A DNA stretch of 60,175 nt. It comes from Gammaproteobacteria bacterium (lineage in GTDB: Bacteria > Pseudomonadota > Gammaproteobacteria > Pseudomonadales > Azotimanducaceae). This document shows positions 45,261 through 53,616 of this stretch, piece after piece. Both the position numbers and the translations under genes were made by a program. Location: positions 1-60,175 of the forward strand of contig PAPD01000048.1 in NCBI GenBank assembly GCA_002708765.1, in the 5' to 3' direction. Numbering within the stretch: the first letter of the stretch is position 1; each line of letters begins with the position of its first letter. Under the pieces are notes generated by a model. The model saw nothing but the letters and a program-made list of their open reading frames with translations, was not told the DNA's origin and did no database searches.

Positions 45261-45935
45261 CTAGTTTGTATCAACTTCATCATTCTGTATAAGACTCATA
45301 AAAAGCATTGCTAAACAAGCTCCAATTATCTGAAAGATAATAAACGGCAATATAAAACCCGGGTGTATTCCAGTAAAGGTATCACTGAATCCTCTGGCAA
45401 ACGTCACTGCAGGATTTGCAAAAGAGGTTGAAGATGTAAACCAATACCCTGCAGAGATATATAATCCAACTGCTGGTGCAACGGCAAGAGCATTCAATTT
45501 TCTTACCCCGAGAATGGTGATGATGAGGCCAAAAGTTGCTATCAATTCACTAAAATATATATTCAATCCACTTCTTTCATTTTCTGAAATCTGAACTGGA
45601 TCCAAGCCAAACATTATATTAACTAGTATTGCCCCAAAAAATCCCCCAGCAAACTGGAAGCAACTAAAGTAAGAGAATTCCTTGAATGTTAATTCCTTCT
45701 TTAAAAGCATTATCAAGCTAACCGCAGGATTGAAGTGAGCCCCTGAAATCGAGATAAATATCCAAATTAATGCAGTCAGTCCTGCCCCAGTTGCTATCGT
45801 ATTTGCCAGTAGCACGCTTAGCTGGTCTGATGATAAGTTCTGAGCCATTATCCCAGAACCAATAACAATCATTACGAGAAAGCATGTCCCGACAAATTCA
45901 GCCAAAAGTTTTCTTATTAATTTCTTATTTATCAT
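45261..45935 (-). CDS. aqpS: Aquaglyceroporin (MIP family), arsenic-linked AqpS-like
   Basis: A 224-residue channel with six membrane helices and both NPA boxes (GAHFNPAVS in the first half, SFANPAVTFARGFSDTF in the second). The Arg of the selectivity filter follows the second box. Overlap of its start with the end of arsC by 11 bp shows a two-gene operon. The same pairing in Sinorhizobium lets arsenite made by ArsC leave through the channel, giving arsenate resistance. Base composition is far more AT-rich than the genes on either side, a sign of transfer. Confidence 0.87.
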   Translation of the reverse strand: MINKKLIRKLLAEFVGTCFLVMIVIGSGIMAQNLSSDQLSVLLANTIATGAGLTALIWIFISISGAHFNPAVSLIMLLKKELTFKEFSYFSCFQFAGGFFGAILVNIMFGLDPVQISENERSGLNIYFSELIATFGLIITILGVRKLNALAVAPAVGLYISAGYWFTSSTSFANPAVTFARGFSDTFTGIHPGFILPFIIFQIIGACLAMLFMSLIQNDEVDTN

Positions 45936-46314
45936 TTTCTATAAACTCTGAGATAATTTTTGATTTAATCAAATCTCTTATTTGATCAAATTCTTCATTC
46001 TCCAATGGTTTTGGATCAGGTATTTGCCAATCAATTTTTTTGATTTTAGGTATGAAAGGACAGACATCTCCGCAACCCATTGTAACAATAAAATCAAGAT
46101 CATGATTTTTGAAAGTCGCTATGATTTTCGGACTCCCTATATGATTTATACCAATTCTTAGAAGAGATTTTTGAGCTTTTATATTAATCTTTTCGACAGG
46201 ATTTGATCCAGCAGAATAGGCTTTAAGTTTATCTGAAAAAAAATTATTACAAATAGCTTCAGCCATTTGACTTCTACATGAGTTTTCTACGCATAAAAAA
46301 AGAACCTTAATCAT
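45925..46314 (-). CDS. arsC: Arsenate reductase, low-molecular-weight phosphatase type
   Basis: A 129-residue thioredoxin-coupled arsenate reductase. The P-loop is C8-VENSC-R14 (C-x5-R) and continues SQMAEA; the redox cysteines are in VTMGCGDVCPFIPK, and the general acid Asp is in IPDPKPLE. It reduces arsenate to arsenite in the cytoplasm, and the coupled aqpS would release the product. No arsR regulator, arsB or acr3 pump is visible around it. Strongly AT-rich codon use (many AAA, ATT, TTT) sets it apart from its neighbours. Confidence 0.9.
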   Translation of the reverse strand: MIKVLFLCVENSCRSQMAEAICNNFFSDKLKAYSAGSNPVEKINIKAQKSLLRIGINHIGSPKIIATFKNHDLDFIVTMGCGDVCPFIPKIKKIDWQIPDPKPLENEEFDQIRDLIKSKIISEFIENDK

Positions 46315-46622
46315 AAATTTGAGTCATTATATTACTCCCTCTCAGCAGTAACTCGGTTTCATGATCCATGTATCTCAACGACTTGAATAGCCTCAATAGC
46401 ACCGTGTAACTTTCGGGTAACTCACTACCACGCGCTGTGGCTCAACGTGATCCACCACTCTCAGTATTGATCAATGACCAGCTTAACGCTAGTTGCCCAT
46501 CGTGCAACTCTTTATCGCAGTTCGTATTGGGTCTAGAATTATATGACTAGTTGAACCGACGTTCCTTTGGCCGAGGTTTCTGGCTTGGATCTGAATTAAT
46601 TCAGAATAGGGGAAAGTGGTAA
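46315..46622. other. 308-bp intergenic region, nothing recognised
   Basis: This gap upstream of arsC, toward a small orphan ORF, holds no frame longer than about 40 codons with family resemblance. No clear ArsR-type operator palindrome, tRNA or terminator was seen. Confidence 0.5.
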
Positions 46623-46994
46623 ATGACCAATAACATTGGAGATTTAAAGGGCCCAATTCTTGAAGGAAAATGTGAAACGGTATTTTTTTCAACAGATGAT
46701 TGGCAACAATTATTCGAAAAGAAAGAAGATGTTAAGGAGTGGTTCGCAAATAATTGCAATTCAGAGAATAGTTTTTCAGCCAAAGATATTATTTTTGATG
46801 GAGTAAACAATAATCTTCTCATTCGCAAAGGGGAAAAAATCATTTGCTATAGCTGGAATCAAGCCAATGGAGCCCATCCCGATCGTTGGCAAGATAGAGA
46901 CGACCTCACCGATTGGTTTTCTGATAAGCTACAAATTAATGATAGCCCCTCACATAGTCTGTCAGCCCCTCCGTCAAGAAAGTCTTTCAGCTAA
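46623..46994 (+). CDS. Hypothetical small protein
   Basis: A 123-residue soluble, acidic frame of unknown family: MTNNIGDLKGPILEGKCET, then a Trp-rich middle (DDWQQLFEKKEDVKEWFANN, SWNQANGAHPDRWQDRDDL, TDWFSDKL) and a Ser/Pro-rich tail. Two D-W/E-W-F repeats (KEWFANN and TDWFSDK) hint at an internal duplication. GGGGA lies about ten bases before the ATG. It sits between the AT-rich arsenic operon and the VOC gene, with no partner. It could be genuine mobile cargo or chance; coding evidence is modest. Confidence 0.45.
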   Translation: MTNNIGDLKGPILEGKCETVFFSTDDWQQLFEKKEDVKEWFANNCNSENSFSAKDIIFDGVNNNLLIRKGEKIICYSWNQANGAHPDRWQDRDDLTDWFSDKLQINDSPSHSLSAPPSRKSFS

Positions 46995-47157
46995 CCCAAA
47001 CTGTGCGCTTTCGATCCATTTCAGGGATCACTCTTGGTCAACACGTTGATTAGGTAGCGGCGGTATGGTCTTAATCGAATGATGAGAAGTATATTGATGC
47101 GCTGACCAGTCCCATCAGCTAAACTTGTGAAAAGGAAGCCCCGACAAGGAAACAACT

Positions 47158-47934
47158 ATGACCCTGCATCTCCGCCAAATCTGTCTCGTCGCTCGTGAAC
47201 TCGAACCGGTCATCGACGACCTGACTGAAATTCTTGGTATCAATCGATGTTATGTCGACCCCGGTGTCGGCAAGTTTGGTCTGGAAAATACGCTCATGCC
47301 TGTCGGTCGCAACTTTCTTGAGGTCGTTGCACCAACGCAGGATGGCACCGCTGGTGGCCGCTACCTGGATCGACGCGGTGGTGATGGTGGTTATATGGTG
47401 ATCACGCAGGCGGACAGTCGCGAGAGCCAGGTGAAAATCAGACAAAATGCAATTGATAACAAGGTACGCGTCGCCTATGAATCCGAGCGTGATGACTGGC
47501 ATCTCTGTCAGCTTCACCCCGGTGATCTAAAAGCCGCTTTCTTTGAAATCGAATCTGATGCCCACAATGATTTCGAAGGCTACTGGCACCCGGTTGGTGG
47601 GCTCGGCTGGGAAGACAAGGTCAGGCAGGATGTCACCTTTGATTTTACGGGCGTCGAATTACAAGGCAGTGACCCACTCGAACTGGGTGAACTCTGGGCG
47701 AAAATTGCCGGCCTCGATCTGGAACATCGAGGTGACCACTTCGCCATGCAATTCAATAACGCCACCGTTCGATTCGTCGAGGCCACTGATGGCCGAGGAC
47801 CAGGCCTCAGCGGACTGGACATCAGTGTCGCTGACCGGGAACAGTTATTGGCAAACGCGCAGGCACGCGGTGCTTTGGTCTCTGAAGACCAGGTCGATAT
47901 CGGCGGCGTCCACTGGTACCTAAAGGATTGTTAG
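47158..47934 (+). CDS. VOC family protein (Glyoxalase-like, two-module)
   Basis: A 258-residue vicinal-oxygen-chelate fold protein. It begins with the usual strand LHLRQICLVARELEPVIDDL, followed by NFLEVVAPTQDGTAGGRYLD and the GGDGGYMVI strand; a second half from about residue 155 (FDFTGVELQGSDPLELGELW) repeats the fold. Members isomerise, lyase or dioxygenate; the metal ligands (His5-like, Glu in FLEVV) fit metal binding. It is convergent with the CoA-transferase gene, their stops overlapping by four bases. Its arginines are nearly all CGN (15 of 17), unlike genes in the left part of the window. Confidence 0.8.
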   Translation: MTLHLRQICLVARELEPVIDDLTEILGINRCYVDPGVGKFGLENTLMPVGRNFLEVVAPTQDGTAGGRYLDRRGGDGGYMVITQADSRESQVKIRQNAIDNKVRVAYESERDDWHLCQLHPGDLKAAFFEIESDAHNDFEGYWHPVGGLGWEDKVRQDVTFDFTGVELQGSDPLELGELWAKIAGLDLEHRGDHFAMQFNNATVRFVEATDGRGPGLSGLDISVADREQLLANAQARGALVSEDQVDIGGVHWYLKDC

Positions 47935-49073
47935 CCTTTAAAGACCGCTGGATCGTCCTCACCCAGATTAGGAGCCGGTCGATTGGCCTTAACTTCATAA
48001 TCCAGTTTGCCATCGACCTGAAACGGTGATCTGACTTCCCTGATTTCACCGAGCCGCTCATCCTGGTAGATGTTGTACATTCCCGCAGCCATCAGATGCT
48101 CATCCGTCAACAGATCTGACAGGCTACTGACCCTCGAATGGGGAATATCTGCGTCGATGAGGAGCTTTTGCCACTCAGCGGTTGTTTTCGTCAGCGCCAG
48201 ATCCGCAACCTTGCCATACAACTCATTAACGTTCTGACTACGCAGCACAGGGTCAATCACCTTGTTAGCGGTAGCCCAACCCGGTTCGTCGCACAGCTTA
48301 AAAAAGCGAATCCAGTGCTTGGTGCTATAGGGCAGAATCGCGAGATACCCGTCTAGGGTTTGATAGGGCCTGCGATTTTCTGTCATCAAGCGGTCATAAC
48401 CCAACTCACCTTCTTCTGGAATCAGTGTATGGCCGGCCAGGTGTTCGGATAACAGAAATGACGCCATCGTCTCAAGCATCGGCGCTTCAATACAAACACT
48501 TTTGCCGGTTGTACCTTTTTGGATGAGACCGGCTTGGATAGCTAGCGCCAGATGCAAACCGACCACCTTGTCGCAGGCGATGGTTCTGACAAACTGCGGT
48601 GCCCCGGTAGCATCAGCGTTCAATGATGCCAAGCCGGAACGCGCCTGGATGATGTCGTCATAGGCTGGCAGATCCCTGTCTCCACCCCTCTCCCCGTATC
48701 CAGGTGAGTAACAGTAAACCAGTGACGGGTTAATTTTGATGAGTTCGTCATAGCTTGCACCCAGGCGTTCGGCCGAAGTGGATCGCATGTTATGCACCAG
48801 AACGTCCGCATCAGACACCAATGCATGCAGCTCCGATTGGCCCGTTTCTGATTTCAGATCCAGCACAACCGAATGCTTGTTACGATTGAAATTCATGAAG
48901 CCGGTGCCAATATCTTCCGTTCGGCCCGGTCGGACCGCCCTGAAGACATCGCCCTCTGCGGATTCGACTTTGATCACCTCAGCACCGAAGTCTGCAAGCA
49001 ACTGGGTTGCATATGGGCCTAGAACAATCGTCGTCAGATCAATAATTCTGATGCCTTCGAGTAGATTAAACAT
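47931..49073 (-). CDS. CaiB/BaiF CoA-transferase (second)
   Basis: A 380-residue family III CoA-transferase. Signature parts are RIIDLTTIVLGPYATQLLAD, GAEVIKVESAEGDVFRAVRP and NRNKHSVVLDLKSETGQ; the likely catalytic Asp is in LPAYDDIIQARSGLAS near residue 150. It is last in the nine-gene operon, 4 bp after the ADP-ribosylglycohydrolase-family gene. It may activate a substrate or product of the pathway as a CoA thioester, feeding the two enoyl-CoA hydratases encoded upstream. It is not a close copy of the transferase at 17799. Confidence 0.86.
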   Translation of the reverse strand: MFNLLEGIRIIDLTTIVLGPYATQLLADFGAEVIKVESAEGDVFRAVRPGRTEDIGTGFMNFNRNKHSVVLDLKSETGQSELHALVSDADVLVHNMRSTSAERLGASYDELIKINPSLVYCYSPGYGERGGDRDLPAYDDIIQARSGLASLNADATGAPQFVRTIACDKVVGLHLALAIQAGLIQKGTTGKSVCIEAPMLETMASFLLSEHLAGHTLIPEEGELGYDRLMTENRRPYQTLDGYLAILPYSTKHWIRFFKLCDEPGWATANKVIDPVLRSQNVNELYGKVADLALTKTTAEWQKLLIDADIPHSRVSSLSDLLTDEHLMAAGMYNIYQDERLGEIREVRSPFQVDGKLDYEVKANRPAPNLGEDDPAVFKG

Positions 49074-49077
49074 AGAC

Positions 49078-50394
49078 CTAATCCTTTCGTGCTAACTGAG
49101 AGGTCCGGCGCGCCAGATCAGCAAAACTGCACTGCTGGTGATCAAGCACCGCGCTGTTCAAGCAATCATTGAAGACACTGACCCATTTATCCGGCAACGC
49201 TTTTGCACCCAGTTTCATACCCATCACAGAGCCTGCGGTCGCACCGTTACAATCTGCATCAAGACCACCGAGCACCGTCGTCACAATGGTTTTCTCAAAA
49301 TTCTGACTTCCATAAATCAATCCCATGACCACCAAGGCGGCGTTGTTAATGCTGTGCACAGAACTGTAATGACCATAGAGTTCGTCGATCTTCAACCAGG
49401 TCTGTTGCCAGTCAGAATATTTTTGAGACCAGATTAGCGTGTTACGCAACGCCTCAGCCAAGCGGCAGTTTTCTGGTATCTCAGACAATCCAATGCTGAC
49501 TGCTTCATGCATCTTATCTGTCAGGAAGGTTGCCGCCAATAATGCGGCAAAAAACATTTCACTATAGAGTCCGTTTTTAACATGCGAGATGCAAGCATCC
49601 CGATAAGCCAGTTCTGCTGCTCTCTCAGGCTGACCGGGTGTGACATAACCCCAGATATCCGCTCGAATCTGCGCGCCGATATATTCCCTAAATGGGTTGT
49701 CCCGCAATGCCGAGTCAGGTGGCACGATACCAAGGACGAGATTTCGATAAGCCATACGTTCTGCGGTATAGACCAGGTTGTATGGGAGCCGTGATATTAG
49801 GTTGTGACCAATTTCTTCGGCTGAACAATCATGGCCATACTGCTCAAGTGCTGCGAGACCAAGGACGGTGAAATCCATGTCATCGTCTCTTGCCATAAAA
49901 CTGATGTGACCTCGCGTGCAGTCCGAGCTCTCCAGGACGAACTCAATTGGATGGCCCTCCGGGAACCCCTTGCCAGAAGGAAAGTAATCATCAAGTGGCA
50001 AGGCATCGTAATAGTGAAGATAATTCTCAATGGTTTGCTTCGGCCACTTTTCGACCGGCTTACCCAGCGCGCAACCAGCCGCGCGACCTAACCAGGCACC
50101 ATGTATATGATCAAAAAGGTCGACATCCGATCGAATGGAGCTGTGACGTGGACCATCAGGTCGCGAAGCTCGAATTTCATCCAGATCATTGGGCTCGTGA
50201 TAGGGGAAAGAGGGTTCCGGTTGCAGCTCTGACAACTGCTGCATTAAATCCCACAGAGCATTGGTATCGCCGGTGCTTTTAGCTGCGTCAATTGCCATCA
50301 CCAACGAAGGAACAATAACACAGCCCTCCTGCCTACGCTGTTCGATCTCGAAGCCTATGATCGCCTCTATTTTTTCCCAGGAGGACAGCATCAT
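49078..50394 (-). CDS. ADP-ribosylglycohydrolase (DraG) family protein
   Basis: A 438-residue protein with an N-terminal helical extension of about 90 residues before the DraG-fold core that starts at HIHGAWLGRAAGCALGKPVE. The metal-binding clusters are ARDDDMDFTVLGLAALEQ near residue 170 and GGLDADCNGATAGSVMGM near 375. Family members hydrolyse N-glycosidic bonds to ADP-ribose or related ribosyl groups; many encoded in catabolic clusters act on unknown metabolites. It lies 3 bp after the sulfatase gene and 4 bp before the CoA-transferase gene, and the operon also contains a nucleoside hydrolase. Confidence 0.83.
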   Translation of the reverse strand: MMLSSWEKIEAIIGFEIEQRRQEGCVIVPSLVMAIDAAKSTGDTNALWDLMQQLSELQPEPSFPYHEPNDLDEIRASRPDGPRHSSIRSDVDLFDHIHGAWLGRAAGCALGKPVEKWPKQTIENYLHYYDALPLDDYFPSGKGFPEGHPIEFVLESSDCTRGHISFMARDDDMDFTVLGLAALEQYGHDCSAEEIGHNLISRLPYNLVYTAERMAYRNLVLGIVPPDSALRDNPFREYIGAQIRADIWGYVTPGQPERAAELAYRDACISHVKNGLYSEMFFAALLAATFLTDKMHEAVSIGLSEIPENCRLAEALRNTLIWSQKYSDWQQTWLKIDELYGHYSSVHSINNAALVVMGLIYGSQNFEKTIVTTVLGGLDADCNGATAGSVMGMKLGAKALPDKWVSVFNDCLNSAVLDHQQCSFADLARRTSQLARKD

Positions 50395-50397
50395 TCG

Positions 50398-51810
50398 TTA
50401 CCAGGCGCTCGTATCGAGATCGCTTATCATCGGGTTCAGCATATTTTCAATCAGGTCGGACTTTATCAACTGATAATCTAACTCATTAACGAGATTGCGC
50501 AGCTCGTCAGGGTCATCCTGCATATCGTACAAATCAATCGCAGCACGTGATCGGGCATCTATGGACAACTTGTACCTGTCGGTTCTAACCATCGTGTAAA
50601 CCGAAGGCGGCAGCCCAAGTTCACTCAACACCGCTGCTTGATGGGTATCCTGAAGTCGGTCGTCCAACATCGGCAGAAGCGATCGCCCATCTGATTTTAT
50701 TAGTTCTGGGGCACCCGCAATATCGATCAGTGTGGCGACGATATCCAGGTGCGACATCAGCGCTCTGGATTGTTGAGTCTCGCCGCCGCCCGGTGGCCGA
50801 AACAGACACGGCACATTAACCGCCCCTTCATAAAAATTCTTTTTTGCCAGCAAGCCGTGATCACCGAGCATTTCACCATGATCAGAAGAAAAGACGATCC
50901 AGGTATTACCCATCAGGCCCTTTGATTCGAGCGCTTCAATGACGCGACCAACACAGTCGTCGATCAAGGTCACCTTGGCGTAGTACTTTGCCTTCATCAC
51001 CTGATTCTCGGCGCGACTCATCTGATCAAGTTTGGCCGGTGCGTGTTCCCGTAACAGGGAGACAAGGGGAGATACGGGACCTGATTGCTCGGCCCCGATG
51101 GAAGGCACCATGTGATCCGCGTTATACATCCGGCGATACTCAGGTGGTGAGTCCCACGGGTCATGCGGCCCACCAAAATTGACTTGCAGATAGAAGGGCT
51201 GACTTTCAGATACGTTGTCACGCAGCCAGTCTTCGGCAAGACTCGCAATAAACATGTCCAGGTGGGCTTCGGTCGGCAACTGGCTCGAGGGCAACTCCCA
51301 AGGAAGAGGTCGCTGACTATTCAAATACAGGTTCAGGTAATTCCTGTGGGTCGCAAGCAACCCATTCTCTGCCAGGTAATCAGTGTAGATAGAATCCGTG
51401 TCTACGGATTCAGAAGGACCCGTCGTTTCTCTCGCGTCATCAAAGCCCCAGTCGGCCATCTCTTCAAGGTGATCACTGGCATGACCGCCACCGTGTCGCC
51501 ACAGGTGTGTCTTGCCGACAACTCCTGTGCGATAACCAGCTGACTGAATATTGCGAACATGGCTTTGACCAAACCTGATGCCAGGGTCCGCAAATGCCCA
51601 GACTCCATGCTGATGAACCTGAAGACCGGTCATGACACTGGCACGTGTTGTCATACAAACCGGTGAGGATGCCAAGCAACGCCTAAAGACTGAACCCTCA
51701 AGCGCCAGGCGATCGAGGTGCGGCGTAATCGCAACCTCATCACCCGCATAACCCATGGTGTCTGCCCGTTGCTGGTCAGAAAAAATAAAAACAATATTGG
51801 GCCTGGTCAT
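50398..51810 (-). CDS. Sulfatase (alkaline-phosphatase superfamily) with unusual active-site motif
   Basis: A 470-residue sulfatase without signal peptide, so probably cytoplasmic. It starts MTRPNIVFIFSDQQRADTMG (metal-binding D12-Q13), and later has PFYLQVNFGGPHDPWDSP and VFSSDHGEMLGDHGL. The formylglycine motif, normally C-x-P-x-R, reads C52-M-T-T-R56, with Thr at the Pro/Ala position, followed by ASVMTG as usual. ATG 51810 is the start; it overlaps the stop of the nucleoside hydrolase gene by four bases, whereas the longer in-frame extension has no support. It probably removes sulfate (or phosphonate/phosphate, since the superfamily is mixed) from the pathway substrate. No maturase gene is in view. 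Confidence 0.87.
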   Translation of the reverse strand: MTRPNIVFIFSDQQRADTMGYAGDEVAITPHLDRLALEGSVFRRCLASSPVCMTTRASVMTGLQVHQHGVWAFADPGIRFGQSHVRNIQSAGYRTGVVGKTHLWRHGGGHASDHLEEMADWGFDDARETTGPSESVDTDSIYTDYLAENGLLATHRNYLNLYLNSQRPLPWELPSSQLPTEAHLDMFIASLAEDWLRDNVSESQPFYLQVNFGGPHDPWDSPPEYRRMYNADHMVPSIGAEQSGPVSPLVSLLREHAPAKLDQMSRAENQVMKAKYYAKVTLIDDCVGRVIEALESKGLMGNTWIVFSSDHGEMLGDHGLLAKKNFYEGAVNVPCLFRPPGGGETQQSRALMSHLDIVATLIDIAGAPELIKSDGRSLLPMLDDRLQDTHQAAVLSELGLPPSVYTMVRTDRYKLSIDARSRAAIDLYDMQDDPDELRNLVNELDYQLIKSDLIENMLNPMISDLDTSAW

Positions 51811-52709
51811 CCGGCCAGACGCTCGGCAACCAGTTGTTCGAATGCGGCCTGGTCCTGCCATTCCATGGCACATCGAATTTGCTGGGCACTCTCGTCGATG
51901 ATAGTTCTACCTTCATCGGTAACAGCAATCGGCAGGGTTTCGACCTCAAACAGGTCTTCCGAAAACCCCATGTAGACAGTTACGGTGTCATAAAGGATTG
52001 ACGACTCGACTTGCGGATCATATCGATCCATACCCTTCCATGATTTGATGGCATCAAACCAGCCGAAATGATTTTCCATGACTGCAACTGCCAGCGGATC
52101 TTGGGAAGTTTTTACGAGCTGAAAATTTTCATCACGCAAAGAGACAACACCGCAGGTATCAAGTGGTGTCAGGCTGATGTCCCAGGGGGTGGCAAAAACT
52201 TTCTGACAGGACGCCGTGTGCTTGATAACGTTATATTCCCGCATGGGCTCAGCAGCACCAAGATAACCTTTGCGAATACTGCCCTGCATACCAATGAAAC
52301 TTGAATAGCGGGTGACAGAAGGCTGACGTGTCAGCATTGATGCAATGTTGGTGAGAGGACCGATGCTGATAATTGCCACCGGCTCATCACTCGCTTCGAT
52401 GACGTCAATGATGGCGCCAACGCCATCTTCGATGACGACACCTTCATACTCATCAAAGTCATAGGTTCCAAGCCAGGCTGCATGGGTTTTTTCAATCGCA
52501 TCAATGGGAACACCGATACCTATAGGAATATCCGTACGCCCGGCAATTTCAAGCAGGCGCGCAACCAGTTTCGCTGAATACAGTGTGTCGCCGGTGTTGG
52601 TTGTTATTAGCCGGACATCAAGTTCCGGACAGCGCAACATAAAGGCCAGTGCCCAGACATCATCAACATCAAAACCGATGTCGGTATCAAGAATGACAGG
52701 TCTGCCCAT
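51807..52709 (-). CDS. Nucleoside hydrolase (inosine-uridine preferring family)
   Basis: A 300-residue nucleoside hydrolase fold. The calcium-binding cluster is D8-T-D10 with D14-V-D16-D17 in VILDTDIGFDVDDVWAL, followed by TNTGDTLYSAKLVARLLE and ISIGPLTNIASML, all family hallmarks. It splits N-ribosidic bonds, releasing ribose. The usual C-terminal HD pair is not obvious, so the substrate may be unconventional. It is 8 bp downstream of an enoyl-CoA hydratase gene and overlaps the sulfatase start. Confidence 0.87.
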   Translation of the reverse strand: MGRPVILDTDIGFDVDDVWALAFMLRCPELDVRLITTNTGDTLYSAKLVARLLEIAGRTDIPIGIGVPIDAIEKTHAAWLGTYDFDEYEGVVIEDGVGAIIDVIEASDEPVAIISIGPLTNIASMLTRQPSVTRYSSFIGMQGSIRKGYLGAAEPMREYNVIKHTASCQKVFATPWDISLTPLDTCGVVSLRDENFQLVKTSQDPLAVAVMENHFGWFDAIKSWKGMDRYDPQVESSILYDTVTVYMGFSEDLFEVETLPIAVTDEGRTIIDESAQQIRCAMEWQDQAAFEQLVAERLAG

Positions 52710-52717
52710 TGTCGTAC

Positions 52718-53563
52718 TCAGTCAGCAACCTCGACTTTCTGAAAGTCGGGCGCCCTTTTCTCTACAAATGAAGCAACACCTTCCTTAAAATCATTGCGTG
52801 CCAGGCTTTCATCCATCCAGACTGTTGATTCGTCCATAGACTCTCCCAGTTCACGATTGAGATGTTTGAACACCTGTCGTTTCATCATCATCAGTGCCAT
52901 GGGCGCAGAGGTTCCTGCCATCTCCCTGATGTAGTTCTGAGCATCGACGGCACACTGACCATCCTCACAAAGTCGATTGGCATAGCCCATGCGAAAAGCT
53001 TCCTCGCCATCAACTCTGCGTGAACTCCAGAACAAATCAAGCGCATTCGATGGACCTACAAGTCTCGGCAGCATCCAGCTGGTTCCATGTTCAGCGATCA
53101 ATCCTCGCGGCGCAAAAGACGTGACAATTTTGGCTTTTCTATCCATAAATCGCATGTCACAGAACGTAGCGTAACTAAAGCCGAGCCCAGCCGCGGCGCC
53201 GTTAATGGCCGCTATCAACGGCTTTCTCAAACCCAAAAAATATGTCGGTGATGATTTGTAATTTGGATCATCATCCGGATTGCCCGGACTGACCTTCAGG
53301 TGATCATGACTCTTGCCTTGACGCTCACCGGCGGCACTCATATTACTGAGCGCATTCATATCAACGCCCGCACAAAAACCTCGTCCGGCACCGGTCAGCA
53401 CGGTGCCGACCACATCCGGGTTTCGCTCCGACTGATCTAGGGCGTGGCGAATCTCGGCCTGGGTCAGATCAGTGAGAGCATTCAACTGGTCCGGTCTGTT
53501 CATCGTAATGGTAGCTACCGGCCCATCAATTTCGTAAAGAATTTCTTCGTATACCACGGTCAT
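52718..53563 (-). CDS. Enoyl-CoA hydratase/isomerase family protein
   Basis: A 281-residue crotonase-fold protein. The oxyanion-hole strands are GAGRGFCAGVDMNAL near residue 58 and INGAAAGLGFSYATFCDMRF near 115; the catalytic-type Glu is in PRGLIAEHGTSWMLPRL. It contains a longer loop (residues about 75-95, charged) than the second hydratase of the operon. It hydrates or isomerises an enoyl-CoA. It sits 53 bp after the TPP enzyme gene and 8 bp before the nucleoside hydrolase gene. Confidence 0.87.
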   Translation of the reverse strand: MTVVYEEILYEIDGPVATITMNRPDQLNALTDLTQAEIRHALDQSERNPDVVGTVLTGAGRGFCAGVDMNALSNMSAAGERQGKSHDHLKVSPGNPDDDPNYKSSPTYFLGLRKPLIAAINGAAAGLGFSYATFCDMRFMDRKAKIVTSFAPRGLIAEHGTSWMLPRLVGPSNALDLFWSSRRVDGEEAFRMGYANRLCEDGQCAVDAQNYIREMAGTSAPMALMMMKRQVFKHLNRELGESMDESTVWMDESLARNDFKEGVASFVEKRAPDFQKVEVAD

Positions 53564-53616
53564 GCTTTCCTCCGATTGCGTGTCACGCTACTGCGTACTG
53601 TTATTCTAATGCTTTT

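Noticed and set aside
47119-47517. Minus-strand frame opposite the VOC gene start
   Set aside because: VOC strands and metal-ligand pattern on the plus strand are convincing; the opposite frame is featureless.
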